Source of the DNA: Rhizobiales bacterium CCH3-A5
GTDB lineage: Bacteria > Pseudomonadota > Alphaproteobacteria > Rhizobiales > Beijerinckiaceae
NCBI GenBank assembly: GCA_001556025.1
Contig: LSIB01000043.1
Coordinates: forward strand, 1-33,243
Reading direction: 5' to 3'
DNA length: 33,243 nucleotides
Position 1 is the stretch's first letter. The number at the start of each line of letters is the position of its first letter. The notes under the pieces were generated by a model. That model was given only the letters and a program-made list of their open reading frames with translations. It searched no databases and had not been told where the DNA came from. The position numbers were made by a program, and so were the translations under genes. Of this stretch, positions 24,715 to 33,243 are shown piece after piece.

Positions 24715-26891
24715 CAGACGCTTCCTCCGACCATCGGCAATTGCCTCGGCCGCATCTGGCCGAGGCGGGCCAGCGCATTGGCGACCGCCGGCCCGATCGG
24801 CGGCACGCCGGGTTCGCCGACGCCGGTCGGCTTTTCGGCCGAGGGCACGATCACGACCTCGACGGCTGGCATCTCGTGGATGCGCAGCGAGCGATAGGTG
24901 TCGAAATTCGCCTGCACCGGGCGGCCGGCATCCAGCGTGATCTCGCCATAGAGCGCGTGGCCGAGGCCGAAGCCGATGCCGCCCTCCATCTGGGCGCGGA
25001 TGATGTCGGGGTTGATCGCGACGCCGCAATCGACCGCGCACCAGACCTTGTGGACCTTCGGCTCGCCATTTTCGAGCGAGACTTCGGCGATCTGCGCGAC
25101 GAAGGAACCGAAGCTCTCGACCGCCGCCACGCCGCGCATGCGGCCGTTTCCGGCGTCCGGCCCATTCCATTTCGCCAGTTCCGCCACCGCCTTCAGCACG
25201 CCGGCCAAGCGCGGCTCCTTGCCCATCATGGCGAGACGGCCCGCGACCGGATCCTGCCCCGCCGCCTGCAGCAACTCGTCGACGAAGGCCTCGACAGCAT
25301 ACGCCGTGTGGGTATGGCCGACCGAGCGCCACCACAGCGTCGGCACGCCGACCTTGGGGACATGAACCTCGCAGGCAAAATCGGCGATCTCATAGGGCAG
25401 TTCGGCCGCTCCCTCGACCATCACCGCGTCGATACCGTCCTTGACCGTCATCGCCTCGAAGGGCGTGCCGAGGAAAAAGGACTGGCCGACGATGCTGTTG
25501 CTCCAGGCCGTGATCCTGCCGTCCTTCACCGCGCCGCGCATGCGATGCAGGAAGAGCGGGCGATAGTATCCGCCGGCCAGATCGTCCTCGCGGGTCCAGA
25601 CCAGCTTGACCGGCCGGTTGGGGCCGATGGCCTTGCCCACCATGGCGAGCTCTGCCGCGAGATGCTGGGACACCTGCGCGCGCCGGCCGAAGGAGCCGCC
25701 GGCCAGCATGGTCTCGAGCTGCACCTTCTCGGGAGGTAGCCCGAGGATCGTTGCGATCGTCTGGTGCTCGGTGGTCTGGAACTGGCTGCCGAACCGGGCG
25801 AGCGCCCCTTGTGCGTTCCATTCGAGATAGCCGTCGAGCGGCTCCATCGGCGCATGCGCCAGATAGGGGAAGACATATTCCGCCTCTATGACCTTCTCGG
25901 CCTTGGCGAGGACGGCCTCGGCGTCGCCATGCTTGCCGGCGCTCTTGCCCGGCGTGCGGGCGAGCGCGCGATACTCGGCGATCAGCTCGCGGCTGCCGCG
26001 CTTCTCGGCCGCGCTCTCGTCCCATGTGACCTTGAGCGCCTCGCGGCCCTTGATCGCGGGCCACATGCCGGTGGCGAAGACCGCGACGCCCGAGCCGATC
26101 TCCTTGACATCGACGACGCCCTTTACCTTCAGCGCGGCCGAGGCGTCGAAGCTGCCGACCTTGCCGCCGAAGCGCGGCGGGCGGGCGACGACGACGGTCA
26201 GCATGTTCGGCGCGCTGATGTCGATGGCGAACTGCGCCTTGCCGCGCGACTTGTCGGCCGAATCGAGGCGCCTGACCGCGCCCTCCTTGCCGATCAGCCG
26301 GTAGTCGGCGGCCTGCTTCAGTGGCGCGTCGGCCGGAGCCTGCAGCTTCGAGGCGGCCTCCGCGAAGGCTCCAAACCCGCTCTGCTTGCCGGAGGTGTGC
26401 TTCATCACACCTTTTTCGATGGTGATCTCGGCGGCCGGCACCTTCCAGGCGTCGGCGGCGGCCTGCACCAGCATGGCGCGCGCCGTGGCGCCCGCCTTGC
26501 GCATCTGCTCCCAGGAGTTGGCGATGGCGGTCGAGCCGCCGGTGCCCTGCACGCCGAAGGCGAGGTTGGCGTAGAGCTTCACGTCGGCCGGCGAATGCTC
26601 GGCGCGCATCTGGCTCCAGTCGGCGTCCATCTCCTCGGCGACGAGGGTTGCCAGCCCCGTGAACGGGCCCTGGCCGAACTCGATATGCTTGACCAGCACG
26701 GTGATGCTGTCGTCGGCTCCGACACGGACGAAGGCGTTTGGCGCGAACGCCGCCGCGCCACCGGCGGGGCGGAAGGCCTGGGCCGCGCCGGACTGGGCCT
26801 TCGCCCCGCGCGGCAGGCTGACGCCGATGACGAGCGCGCCGGCTCCCGTGAGAAGCGAGCGGCGGGAGAGGTTGATGTCGTGAGCGGTCAT
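24714..26891 (-). CDS. Molybdopterin-binding hydroxylase large subunit, IorB-type
   Basis: This is the molybdenum-cofactor subunit of a xanthine-oxidase-family hydroxylase similar to isoquinoline 1-oxidoreductase IorB; 725 aa. The N-terminus has a Tat signal (S-R10-R11-S-L-L, hydrophobic core, AKA), so the folded enzyme is exported to the periplasm. GGSFGRRAQ, close to the family's Mo-site loop, lies mid-protein, and the candidate catalytic glutamate is E693 in [12 protein letters not shown] at 26891 is 2 bases after the small-subunit stop. The substrate (N-heteroaromatic or aldehyde) cannot be told from sequence. Order small, large, cytochrome suggests one complex. Confidence 0.86.
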   Translation of the reverse strand: MTAHDINLSRRSLLTGAGALVIGVSLPRGAKAQSGAAQAFRPAGGAAAFAPNAFVRVGADDSITVLVKHIEFGQGPFTGLATLVAEEMDADWSQMRAEHSPADVKLYANLAFGVQGTGGSTAIANSWEQMRKAGATARAMLVQAAADAWKVPAAEITIEKGVMKHTSGKQSGFGAFAEAASKLQAPADAPLKQAADYRLIGKEGAVRRLDSADKSRGKAQFAIDISAPNMLTVVVARPPRFGGKVGSFDASAALKVKGVVDVKEIGSGVAVFATGMWPAIKGREALKVTWDESAAEKRGSRELIAEYRALARTPGKSAGKHGDAEAVLAKAEKVIEAEYVFPYLAHAPMEPLDGYLEWNAQGALARFGSQFQTTEHQTIATILGLPPEKVQLETMLAGGSFGRRAQVSQHLAAELAMVGKAIGPNRPVKLVWTREDDLAGGYYRPLFLHRMRGAVKDGRITAWSNSIVGQSFFLGTPFEAMTVKDGIDAVMVEGAAELPYEIADFACEVHVPKVGVPTLWWRSVGHTHTAYAVEAFVDELLQAAGQDPVAGRLAMMGKEPRLAGVLKAVAELAKWNGPDAGNGRMRGVAAVESFGSFVAQIAEVSLENGEPKVHKVWCAVDCGVAINPDIIRAQMEGGIGFGLGHALYGEITLDAGRPVQANFDTYRSLRIHEMPAVEVVIVPSAEKPTGVGEPGVPPIGPAVANALARLGQMRPRQLPMVGGSV

Positions 26892-26893
26892 CG

Positions 26894-27355
26894 TCAGCCC
26901 TCCAGCGTGCGGGCGGCGTCGTGGATCGCCGAGCGGATGCGGGCATAGGTCGCGCAGCGGCAGATGTTGCCGTTCATGGCGAGGTCGATGTCGCGGTCGG
27001 TCGGCTTCTTGATTTCCTTGAGCAGCGCCACCGCGCTCATCACCTGGCCGGACTGGCAATAGCCGCATTGCGGCACGTCGCCTGCGGTCCAGGCCTTCTG
27101 CACGGCGTCGGCCTCGCGGCCGGCGAGCGCCTCGATCGTGGTGACCTCGCGGCCTTCGAGCGCCGAGACCGGCGTGACGCAGGAACGCATCGGCTTGCCG
27201 TCGACATAGACGGTGCAGGCGCCGCACTGCGCGACGCCGCAGCCGAACTTCGTGCCGGTCAGGCCGAGATTGTCGCGCAGCGCCCAGAGCAGGGGCGTGT
27301 CGTCATCGATATCGACGCTGTGCGTCGCTCCGTTGACCTTGATTGTGTGGGCCAT
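26894..27355 (-). CDS. [2Fe-2S] small subunit of molybdenum hydroxylase, IorA-type
   Basis: This is the iron-sulfur subunit that carries electrons from the molybdenum centre; 153 aa. The plant-type ferredoxin cluster ligands are C39, C44, C47 and C59. The second cluster ligands are C97 and C100 (CGYC) and C132 and C134 (CRC). There is no signal peptide, as expected for a partner that travels with the Tat-exported large subunit. It is first in the operon and diverges from the TetR gene across a 212-base region holding an inverted repeat. Confidence 0.88.
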   Translation of the reverse strand: MAHTIKVNGATHSVDIDDDTPLLWALRDNLGLTGTKFGCGVAQCGACTVYVDGKPMRSCVTPVSALEGREVTTIEALAGREADAVQKAWTAGDVPQCGYCQSGQVMSAVALLKEIKKPTDRDIDLAMNGNICRCATYARIRSAIHDAARTLEG

Positions 27356-27498
27356 GGCTGCCTCGCGGGTGGCTCGGGTTTGCAGAAAATCGCGTGTGAC
27401 CGCGTCGTCGATGCGGGGCTGCGCGGCGGAATGACGGGTCGATTTCGACCGGCCGATCTGACATAAGCGATGCCAGCAGGCTCATCCGGGCACGAAAA

Positions 27499-27526
27499 TA
27501 GACTGCATAGACAATTTTAGTCTAAT
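27499..27526 (+). promoter_or_regulatory. Promoter for the tetR gene
   Basis: A -35-like TAGACT (27499-27504) is followed after 16 bases by a -10-like TCTAAT (27521-27526). They match the sigma-70 consensus at 4 of 6 and 5 of 6 positions. The ATG lies 41 bases past the -10. On the other strand TTAGAC and TCTATT, 17 bases apart, are a weaker pair that could drive the hydroxylase operon. The region is AT-rich relative to its surroundings. Confidence 0.4.
27508..27524. promoter_or_regulatory. Candidate TetR operator
   Basis: TAGAC (27508-27512), a 7-base spacer and GTCTA (27520-27524) form a 17-bp inverted repeat, a typical TetR-family operator layout. It overlaps the spacer and -10 of the candidate tetR promoter and lies in the divergent region. 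Binding of the neighbouring TetR protein could repress both its own gene and the hydroxylase operon. Confidence 0.5.
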
Positions 27527-27567
27527 CAGGATTGTCGCCCAAACCCTGGAATTCGTCAAGATCGAGA

Positions 27568-28185
27568 ATGGCTGATCATAGCGATTGTTCCATGACGGCT
27601 TCCGACGAGGCGATCACCCGCGTCGATCAGATCGCGGAGGCGGCGCTGCGGCGTTTCGCGCGCTATGGTTTCAAGCGTTCGTCGATGGACGACATCGCCC
27701 GCGAGGCCGGGCTCGCCAAGGCGACGCTCTACCTGCATTTCAAGGGCAAGGACGACGTCTTCCGGGCGATGCTGGCGCTGATCGGCCGGAGCGTCGAGGC
27801 GCGCTGCGCGGCGGTGATGGCGCGCCCCGCGCCCTTCGCGGCCAAGCTCGCAGCCCTGCTCGATGCCCATTACGGCACGGGCTATGCCTGTTTCGGATCA
27901 GGCGAGCATCTCGTCGAACTCAAATCCGTCATGCTGAGCATCGCCGGCGCGGAGGTCGAGGCGTTCGAGGCGATCTTCGCACGCCACGTCACCATGCTGA
28001 TCGAGTCCGCCGAGGCGGAGGGTACGATCTCGCTGGAGCGCAGCGGCCTATCCAGAACCGACTTCGTCGCCACGCTGATGCGGGCAGCCGCCGGTGCCAA
28101 GCCTGTCACGGGCCTCTCGCACGACATCTATGCGACACGTCTGCGCGAGATCGCGGCCGTCTTCGCGGCCGCGCTGGCGCGCTGA
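27568..28185 (+). CDS. TetR-family transcriptional regulator
   Basis: This is a cytoplasmic DNA-binding repressor of the TetR family, 205 aa. The N-terminal helix-turn-helix spans about residues 19-63, with FARYGFKRSSMDDIAREAGL and then KATLYLHFKGKDD. The C-terminal ligand-binding half is variable and gives no clue to the inducer. ATG at 27568 was chosen. TTG at 27532 lies within a few bases of the candidate promoter and is unlikely, and ATG at 27592 would remove eight non-conserved residues. It diverges from the molybdenum hydroxylase operon, its most likely target. It ends 3 bases from the caspase-like gene on the opposite strand. Confidence 0.85.
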   Translation: MADHSDCSMTASDEAITRVDQIAEAALRRFARYGFKRSSMDDIAREAGLAKATLYLHFKGKDDVFRAMLALIGRSVEARCAAVMARPAPFAAKLAALLDAHYGTGYACFGSGEHLVELKSVMLSIAGAEVEAFEAIFARHVTMLIESAEAEGTISLERSGLSRTDFVATLMRAAAGAKPVTGLSHDIYATRLREIAAVFAAALAR

Positions 28186-28188
28186 GCC

Positions 28189-29871
28189 CTATCGGCGGCG
28201 GATGCCGGTGATTCCGCCGAAGATGGCGCCGCCGATGATCTGACCGACGGCGGCCGCGCCGGCCCCGCCATCGTCAGGCAGCGAGCGGTCCCGCACCCGG
28301 CCGCGATAGACCGGCTGCGCGCCGTATTCGTAATCGCCGGTGCGGTCAACGCGCTCCCGAACGACACGGCGGGTCGCGGCCGGTTCGACCGCCTCGCGCT
28401 GCCGGCGCACGGGCGCGGTTTTCGGCGGCGGCTGCTCGGCGGCGAGCAGCTTGCGATAGGCCTGCTCGCTCTGGACGTTGAGGGCGGTGGCCTGCATGGC
28501 GGTGAAGAAGCCGGTCGCCGGGATGCCGCGCGAGGCCTGCCAGTCGCGTATGGCCCGGCGCTGACTTTCGCCGAAATTCGCAGATTGCGGCCCGGGCTTG
28601 AAGCCGCTGGCGCGCAGCCGCGTCTGCAGCTCGCGCCGCATCTTGCCGTTGAGCTTCATCGCGGCTTCGGTCTGCACCGAGCCGACCTCGCCCTTCAGCG
28701 CCTCGTCGGGTGAGGGCGCACGCGACGCGACCGTCGCTGCTCCGGCCCCAGCCCCGACAGCGGCGGCTGTTAGGGCTGCAACCGTGACCGGCGCGGCCGA
28801 CGCTGGGGCGGGCGCGGCCGCCGGCGGCGCCGCGGCAGTTTCCTGCAGCCTGGCCAGGCGGTTGCGCGCGAAGGCGGCGAACTGGCCGTTCGGAAATGCG
28901 TCGAGATAGGCCCTGAAATCGGCCGTCGAATTGCCGCGGTCGGCAGCTTCCCACATCTTGATGTCGAGCTGGCTCCGGTCGAGGCCGACGGGAGCCGCCG
29001 GCAGGGTCGGCGGCGGGATCGCGATGGCGGGATCGACCGACGAGATCTTGACCGAGGGGTTCATCTTGAACTCGCCGATGATCGAGGAGTTCGTCCAGGG
29101 CTTCTGCTTGCGGCCGGTCGATTCCCAGACATCGGCGCGGACACGGTCCATCACGGTCGTGATCGAGACCTCGCTGGTCTCGATATGCTTGAGCAGGGCG
29201 GCGGTGAACGGGCTGTTGCCGTCGCGCTCGCCATCGAGCGCGACCGAGCGCGGATCGGTGGCGAAGGCGATCAGGATGCCGGACGCCGACTGCGTCTCGA
29301 TCGCGGTCAGGCCGCGATAGACGGAACGGGACCGACCCGCGAGCTGCGAGGTGAACGGATTGTCGCGGCAGGCGTCGAGGATCACGATGTTGACCCGCTC
29401 GTCGCGCTGCATCTGGCGCAGGATGAGATGTACGTTGACGGCCCGAAAATCGAGATCGGCCTCGGATTTCAGCGCCGCGTCCACGGGAAGAAGATAGTTC
29501 TCGTCGCCGACGGCGATGCCGTGGCCGGCATAGAAGACGAGCCCGGCCTTGGCGCCGTCGAGGCTGGTCGCAAAGTCGCGCACCGTGGTGCGCATCGCGT
29601 CCATGGAGAGGTCGTAGCCTTCGACGACCTCGAAGCCCAGCCGCTTCAGCGCGGCCGCCATCGCCTTCGCGTCACGGGTCGGATTGGCGAGCGGGGGCAC
29701 GCTGGTATAGGCGCCATTGCCGATGACGAGCGCGACGCGGCGCTCTTCCGGTGCGGCGACGGCGGGGCCCGCCGCCTGCGCGACAAGAAACACGAAAACA
29801 AGAGCGGTCACGCTGGCGCGAGCCGCGGCGAGCATAGACGACATGGTCGCGCGCATGTTGATCCCCATCAT
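28189..29871 (-). CDS. Secreted caspase-like (peptidase C14) protein with C-terminal peptidoglycan-binding-like region
   Basis: This 560-aa protein has a signal peptide (about 1-40, ending AVAA) and a caspase-like domain (about 45-290). The catalytic dyad is H117 in YAGHG and C168 in LDACRDNPF, with the start motif RVALVIGNGAY. A low-complexity Ala/Pro linker follows. A region at about 415-480 (LQTRLRASGF, FGESQRRAIRDWQ, GIPATGFF) resembles a PG_binding_1 repeat. It ends with a basic segment and a Gly-rich tail. ATG at 29871 was chosen because GGAGG precedes it; ATG codons at 29868 and 29856 are close alternatives. The frame open to 29991 lacks support. Activity against a protein or wall-linked target is inferred, not shown. 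Confidence 0.8.
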   Translation of the reverse strand: MMGINMRATMSSMLAAARASVTALVFVFLVAQAAGPAVAAPEERRVALVIGNGAYTSVPPLANPTRDAKAMAAALKRLGFEVVEGYDLSMDAMRTTVRDFATSLDGAKAGLVFYAGHGIAVGDENYLLPVDAALKSEADLDFRAVNVHLILRQMQRDERVNIVILDACRDNPFTSQLAGRSRSVYRGLTAIETQSASGILIAFATDPRSVALDGERDGNSPFTAALLKHIETSEVSITTVMDRVRADVWESTGRKQKPWTNSSIIGEFKMNPSVKISSVDPAIAIPPPTLPAAPVGLDRSQLDIKMWEAADRGNSTADFRAYLDAFPNGQFAAFARNRLARLQETAAAPPAAAPAPASAAPVTVAALTAAAVGAGAGAATVASRAPSPDEALKGEVGSVQTEAAMKLNGKMRRELQTRLRASGFKPGPQSANFGESQRRAIRDWQASRGIPATGFFTAMQATALNVQSEQAYRKLLAAEQPPPKTAPVRRQREAVEPAATRRVVRERVDRTGDYEYGAQPVYRGRVRDRSLPDDGGAGAAAVGQIIGGAIFGGITGIRRR

Positions 29872-30158
29872 TCCGCCGCGCCTCCCGCTTTGACGCAAAA
29901 GGAGGCAGGCGCTTCCAGCAGGTCCGGCGCAATGTACGAAATGCAGAAGCGCATTTTCGCCCGAACTTCCCTTAGTGTAAAGCAGCGCCATTCAGGTTCA
30001 TGAAGACAATGTCGCGGCGATCGCGCGATTGCCGCCTAAGCCCCCTCCCTTCCTCGCGAGAGGCGGCGTTGACACCTGCAACAGGCGCAGTGCAGCATCG
30101 CGATCAAGAGGGAACGAACTCAAAAAGAAGAATGCGATGACGGCTTGCGGCTTTTTCC
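29872..30158. other. Intergenic region upstream of livG
   Basis: These 287 bases separate the divergent caspase-like gene and livG. TTGACA at 30069-30074 is a perfect -35 box. The best -10 at about 18 bases (CAGCAT, 30093-30098) is weak. No clear inverted repeat or terminator was seen. livG lacks a convincing Shine-Dalgarno. A nine-codon frame (30137-30166) overlaps its start but has no further support. Confidence 0.35.
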
Positions 30159-30912
30159 ATGGCTGACGACACGATTTTGTCGACGTCCGGCCTGACCAAG
30201 GATTTCGGCGGCTTCACAGCCGTCAACGGCGTCGACCTCAAGGTCCGGCGCGGCTCGATCCATGCGCTGATCGGCCCCAACGGCGCGGGCAAGACGACCT
30301 GCTTCAACCTGCTGACCAAGTTCCTTAGCCCCAGCAAGGGCGCGATCGTCTATAACGGCCGCGACATCACGCGCGAAAAGCCGGCCGAGATCGCGCGGCT
30401 CGGGCTGGTTCGGTCCTTCCAGATCTCGGCGGTGTTTCCGCAGCTTTCGGTCAAGACGAATGTGCGCATCGCGCTGCAGCGCAAGCGTGGAGACTCGTTC
30501 GATTTCTGGCGTTCGGAGGCGGTGCTGAAGCCGCTCGACGACGAGGCGCTGCGGCTGGTCGACGCGGTCGGCCTGTCAGCCTTCGCCGAGCTGCCGGCGG
30601 TGGAGCTGTCCTATGGCCGCAAGCGCGCGCTCGAGATCGCGACGACGCTGGCGCTTGACCCCGAGATGATGCTGCTCGACGAACCCATGGCCGGCATGGG
30701 CCGCGAGGATGTCGAGCGGATCGAGGCGCTGATCCGCAAGGTCGCGGTCAACCGCACCATCCTGATGGTCGAGCACAATCTCTCGGTCGTCGCCTCGCTG
30801 TCGGACAGGATAACTGTGCTGGCGCGCGGGCAGGTGCTGGCCGAAGGCGATTACGCCGCCGTATCCAAGGATCCGCGCGTGATCGAGGCCTATATCGGGT
30901 CAGGAGTCGGCC

Positions 30913-30923
<11 letters not shown>
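30159..30923 (+). CDS. livG: Branched-chain amino acid-type ABC transporter ATP-binding protein, LivG-like
   Basis: This is one of two ATPases of a Liv-type (HAAT family) importer, 254 aa. Walker A GPNGAGKT spans 39-46. The signature is LSYGRKR, a LivG-like variant of LSGGQ, and Walker B is MMLLDEP. The C-terminal IEAYIGSG is typical of LivG. ATG at 30159 has no clear Shine-Dalgarno upstream. Its 3' end overlaps livF by 11 bases. It opens a livG-livF-livK-livH series, in which the ATPases come first rather than last. Substrate is uncertain: family members carry branched-chain amino acids, amides, urea or aromatic acids. Confidence 0.88.
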
Positions 30924-31656
<733 letters not shown>

Positions 31657-31733
31657 GCCGACAAGCCTAGCGCAACCGCCGTCGCCAACAAGAAACCATG
31701 TCGAAACCGACGCCATCTCAGGGAGAGACACGC

Positions 31734-32936
31734 ATGAAACTCAAGACATTGCTCGCCACCACCGCCTTCGCCGCTCTGGTCTCCGCACCCGCGCTCGCGC
31801 AGGTCTCGATCAAGATCGGCGTGATGAACGACCGCTCCGGCCTCTATGCCGATCTCACCGGCGAGGGCTCCGCCGTGGCAGCGCGCCTCGCGGTCGAGGA
31901 CTTCAAGGCGGCCGAGAAGGGCCTCAAGGTCGAGATCGTCTCGGCCGACCACCAGAACAAGCCCGATGTCGGCTCCAACATCGCCCGGCAATGGTACGAC
32001 ACCGACAATGTCGACGTGATCACCGACGTGCCGACTTCCTCTGTGGCGCTGGCGATCAACCAGATCACCAAGGACAAGAACAAGATCTTCCTGAATTCGG
32101 GCGCGGCCTCGTCCGACCTGACCAACAAGGCCTGCTCGCCCAACACCGTCCATTGGACCTACGACACCTATGCGCTCGCCAACGGCACCGGCGGCGCGAT
32201 GGTCAAGGCCGGCGGCGATTCGTGGTACTTCCTCACCGCCGACTATGCCTTCGGCCATGCGCTCGAGCGCGATACGGCCGCCGTCGTGACCAAGAACGGC
32301 GGCAAGGTGCTGGGCGCGGTTCGCACCCCGTTCCCAGGCACGGATTTCTCGTCCTTCCTGCTGCAGGCTCAGGCCTCCAAGGCCAAGGTGATCGGGCTGG
32401 CAAATGCCGGCGGCGACACCATCAACTCGATCAAGCAGGCCGGCGAATTCGGCATCACCCAAGGCGGGCAAAAGCTGGCCGGGCTGCTTGTCTTCATCAA
32501 CGACGTGCATGCGCTCGGGCTGCAGACCGCGCAGGGCCTCGTGCTGACCGAGTCGTTCTACTGGGACCGCGACGAAGGCACGCGCGCCTGGTCGGCGCGC
32601 TTCGCCAAGGCCCATAACGGCAACATGCCGTCCATGGTCCAGGCCGGCGTCTACGGCGCGGTGCTGCACTATCTCAAGGCGGTCGCAGAGCTAAAGTCCA
32701 AGGATCCGGCCGCCGTGATGGCGAAGATGAAGGAGATGCCGACCGACGACACGCTGTTCGGCAAAGGCACGATCCGCGCCGATGGCCGCAAGATGCACCC
32801 AATGTATCTTTACGAGGTCAAGAAGCCGGGCGAATCCAAAGCCAAGTGGGACTATTACAAGCAGCTCGCCGTGCTGCCGGCCGAGACCGCCTTCCGCCCG
32901 CTCTCGGAGAGCGAGTGCCCGCTGGTGAAGAAGTGA
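31734..32936 (+). CDS. Liv-type ABC transporter periplasmic binding protein
   Basis: This is the periplasmic binding protein of the importer, type-I fold (Peripla_BP_6), 400 aa. A signal peptide covers residues 1-22 (cleavage after ALA). The mature start VSIKIGVMNDRSGLYADLTG is typical of amino acid or aromatic-acid binding proteins. ATG at 31734 was chosen because GGGAGA lies upstream; the frame opens at 31698 but that adds 12 polar residues ahead of the signal. It sits between livF and livH, with 77 bases before it and 125 after. A high copy of binding protein relative to permease is plausible given the palindrome that follows. Ligand cannot be read from the sequence. Confidence 0.88.
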   Translation: MKLKTLLATTAFAALVSAPALAQVSIKIGVMNDRSGLYADLTGEGSAVAARLAVEDFKAAEKGLKVEIVSADHQNKPDVGSNIARQWYDTDNVDVITDVPTSSVALAINQITKDKNKIFLNSGAASSDLTNKACSPNTVHWTYDTYALANGTGGAMVKAGGDSWYFLTADYAFGHALERDTAAVVTKNGGKVLGAVRTPFPGTDFSSFLLQAQASKAKVIGLANAGGDTINSIKQAGEFGITQGGQKLAGLLVFINDVHALGLQTAQGLVLTESFYWDRDEGTRAWSARFAKAHNGNMPSMVQAGVYGAVLHYLKAVAELKSKDPAAVMAKMKEMPTDDTLFGKGTIRADGRKMHPMYLYEVKKPGESKAKWDYYKQLAVLPAETAFRPLSESECPLVKK

Positions 32937-32970
32937 GGCTGGGCTAGCGCCCGCCTCGCGACAGCATCGA

Positions 32971-33016
32971 CGTCATCCCGGACGAGCCGCGTCGGCAGTG
33001 CCGATCCGGGATGACG
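32971..33016. repeat. Palindromic repeat between binding protein and permease genes
   Basis: Arms CGTCATCCCGGA (32971-32982) and TCCGGGATGACG (33005-33016) are perfect 12-bp inverted repeats around a 22-base centre. It lies in the gap after the binding-protein gene. Such an element could stabilise the upstream mRNA or attenuate livH. It resembles another dispersed repeat type, different from those in cobN and cobG. Confidence 0.75.
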
Positions 33017-33061
33017 GCGTAAATCAGACGCCATGACCGCCACACCGATCTGAGTTCCTGA

Positions 33062-33243
33062 ATGTTCGAACTTCTCGGAATTCCGCCACAGGCGTTGTTC
33101 GGCCAGGTTCTGCTCGGCCTGATCAATGGCTCTTTCTACGCCATCCTCAGCCTCGGACTGGCGGTCATCTTCGGGTTGCTCAACATCATCAACTTCACCC
33201 ATGGCGCCCAGTACATGATGGGCGCCTTCGTCGCCTGGATGTG
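33062..33243 (+). CDS. livH: Liv-type ABC transporter permease, LivH-like (partial)
   Basis: The first 60 codons of an inner-membrane permease are present; the gene runs off the window edge. It begins MFELLGIPPQALFGQ, then the typical LivH stretch LINGSFYAILSLGLAVIFG and LNIINFTHGAQYMMGAF. ATG at 33062 starts about 15 residues before the first membrane helix, as in the family. No strong Shine-Dalgarno is seen. It belongs to the same transcription unit as livG, livF and the binding protein, and a LivM gene would be expected beyond the edge. Confidence 0.85.
   Translation, partial: MFELLGIPPQALFGQVLLGLINGSFYAILSLGLAVIFGLLNIINFTHGAQYMMGAFVAWM

Noticed and set aside
30137..30166. Nine-codon leader peptide overlapping the livG start
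   Set aside because: It has no Leu, Ile or Val codons to suggest attenuation and only a weak ribosome binding site. It is probably chance.

Overview
The window is about 33 kb of GC-rich DNA with tightly packed genes, many GTG starts and 4-base stop/start overlaps. Gene content (aerobic-type cob cluster, XylFHG-type and Liv-type ABC transporters, IorAB-type molybdenum hydroxylase) and dispersed palindromic repeats point to an alphaproteobacterium of the Hyphomicrobiales (Rhizobiales), perhaps Bosea- or Methylobacterium-like. The genus is inference only. No rRNA, tRNA, transposase, phage gene or CRISPR array was seen.

Layout. (1) 71-3217, minus: a xylose-type sugar ABC transporter (xylF, xylH, single-domain xylG) with a LacI-type palindrome next to the xylF ribosome binding site. 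(2) 3471-5596, plus: a dihydropyrimidinase/hydantoinase and a hydantoin racemase-like protein. (3) 5597-22496: a cobalamin (B12) island. cobO and cobP are on the minus strand. A cobalamin riboswitch at 6911-7066 then leads a plus-strand series hupE, DUF1636 gene, cobW, cobN, cobG, cobH, cobI, cobJ, which continues with cobL, cobE, cobM, cobB and bluB. cobK and cbiD lie within this series on the opposite strand with almost no intergenic space. (4) 22562-23936, minus: a 3-oxoacid CoA-transferase pair. (5) 24082-27355, minus: an IorAB-type molybdenum hydroxylase with a di-haem cytochrome c, divergent from a TetR regulator (27568-28185). (6) 28189-29871, minus: a secreted caspase-like protein. (7) 30159-33243, plus: a Liv-type ABC transporter (two ATPases, a binding protein and a permease cut by the window edge).

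The cob island links cobalt supply (HupE, CobW) to cobalt insertion (CobN), corrin-ring building (CobG, H, I, J, K, L, M, E and CbiD), a,c-diamide formation (CobB), lower-ligand synthesis (BluB), adenosylation (CobO) and nucleotide-loop activation (CobP). CbiD appears where CobF acts in the classical aerobic pathway. CobA, CobQ, CobS/T, CobC/D and CobV are not in the window.

The most unusual signal is a set of palindromic repeats that have entered coding sequence. A 76-bp element with perfect 30-bp arms sits in frame in cobN. A 102-bp element (34 codons) sits in frame in cobG, and a 102-bp relative lies in the cobP/hupE intergenic region. Other points of note are divergent cobK and cobL start codons overlapping in one CATG, and a sequence between the riboswitch and hupE that can pair with the hupE Shine-Dalgarno.
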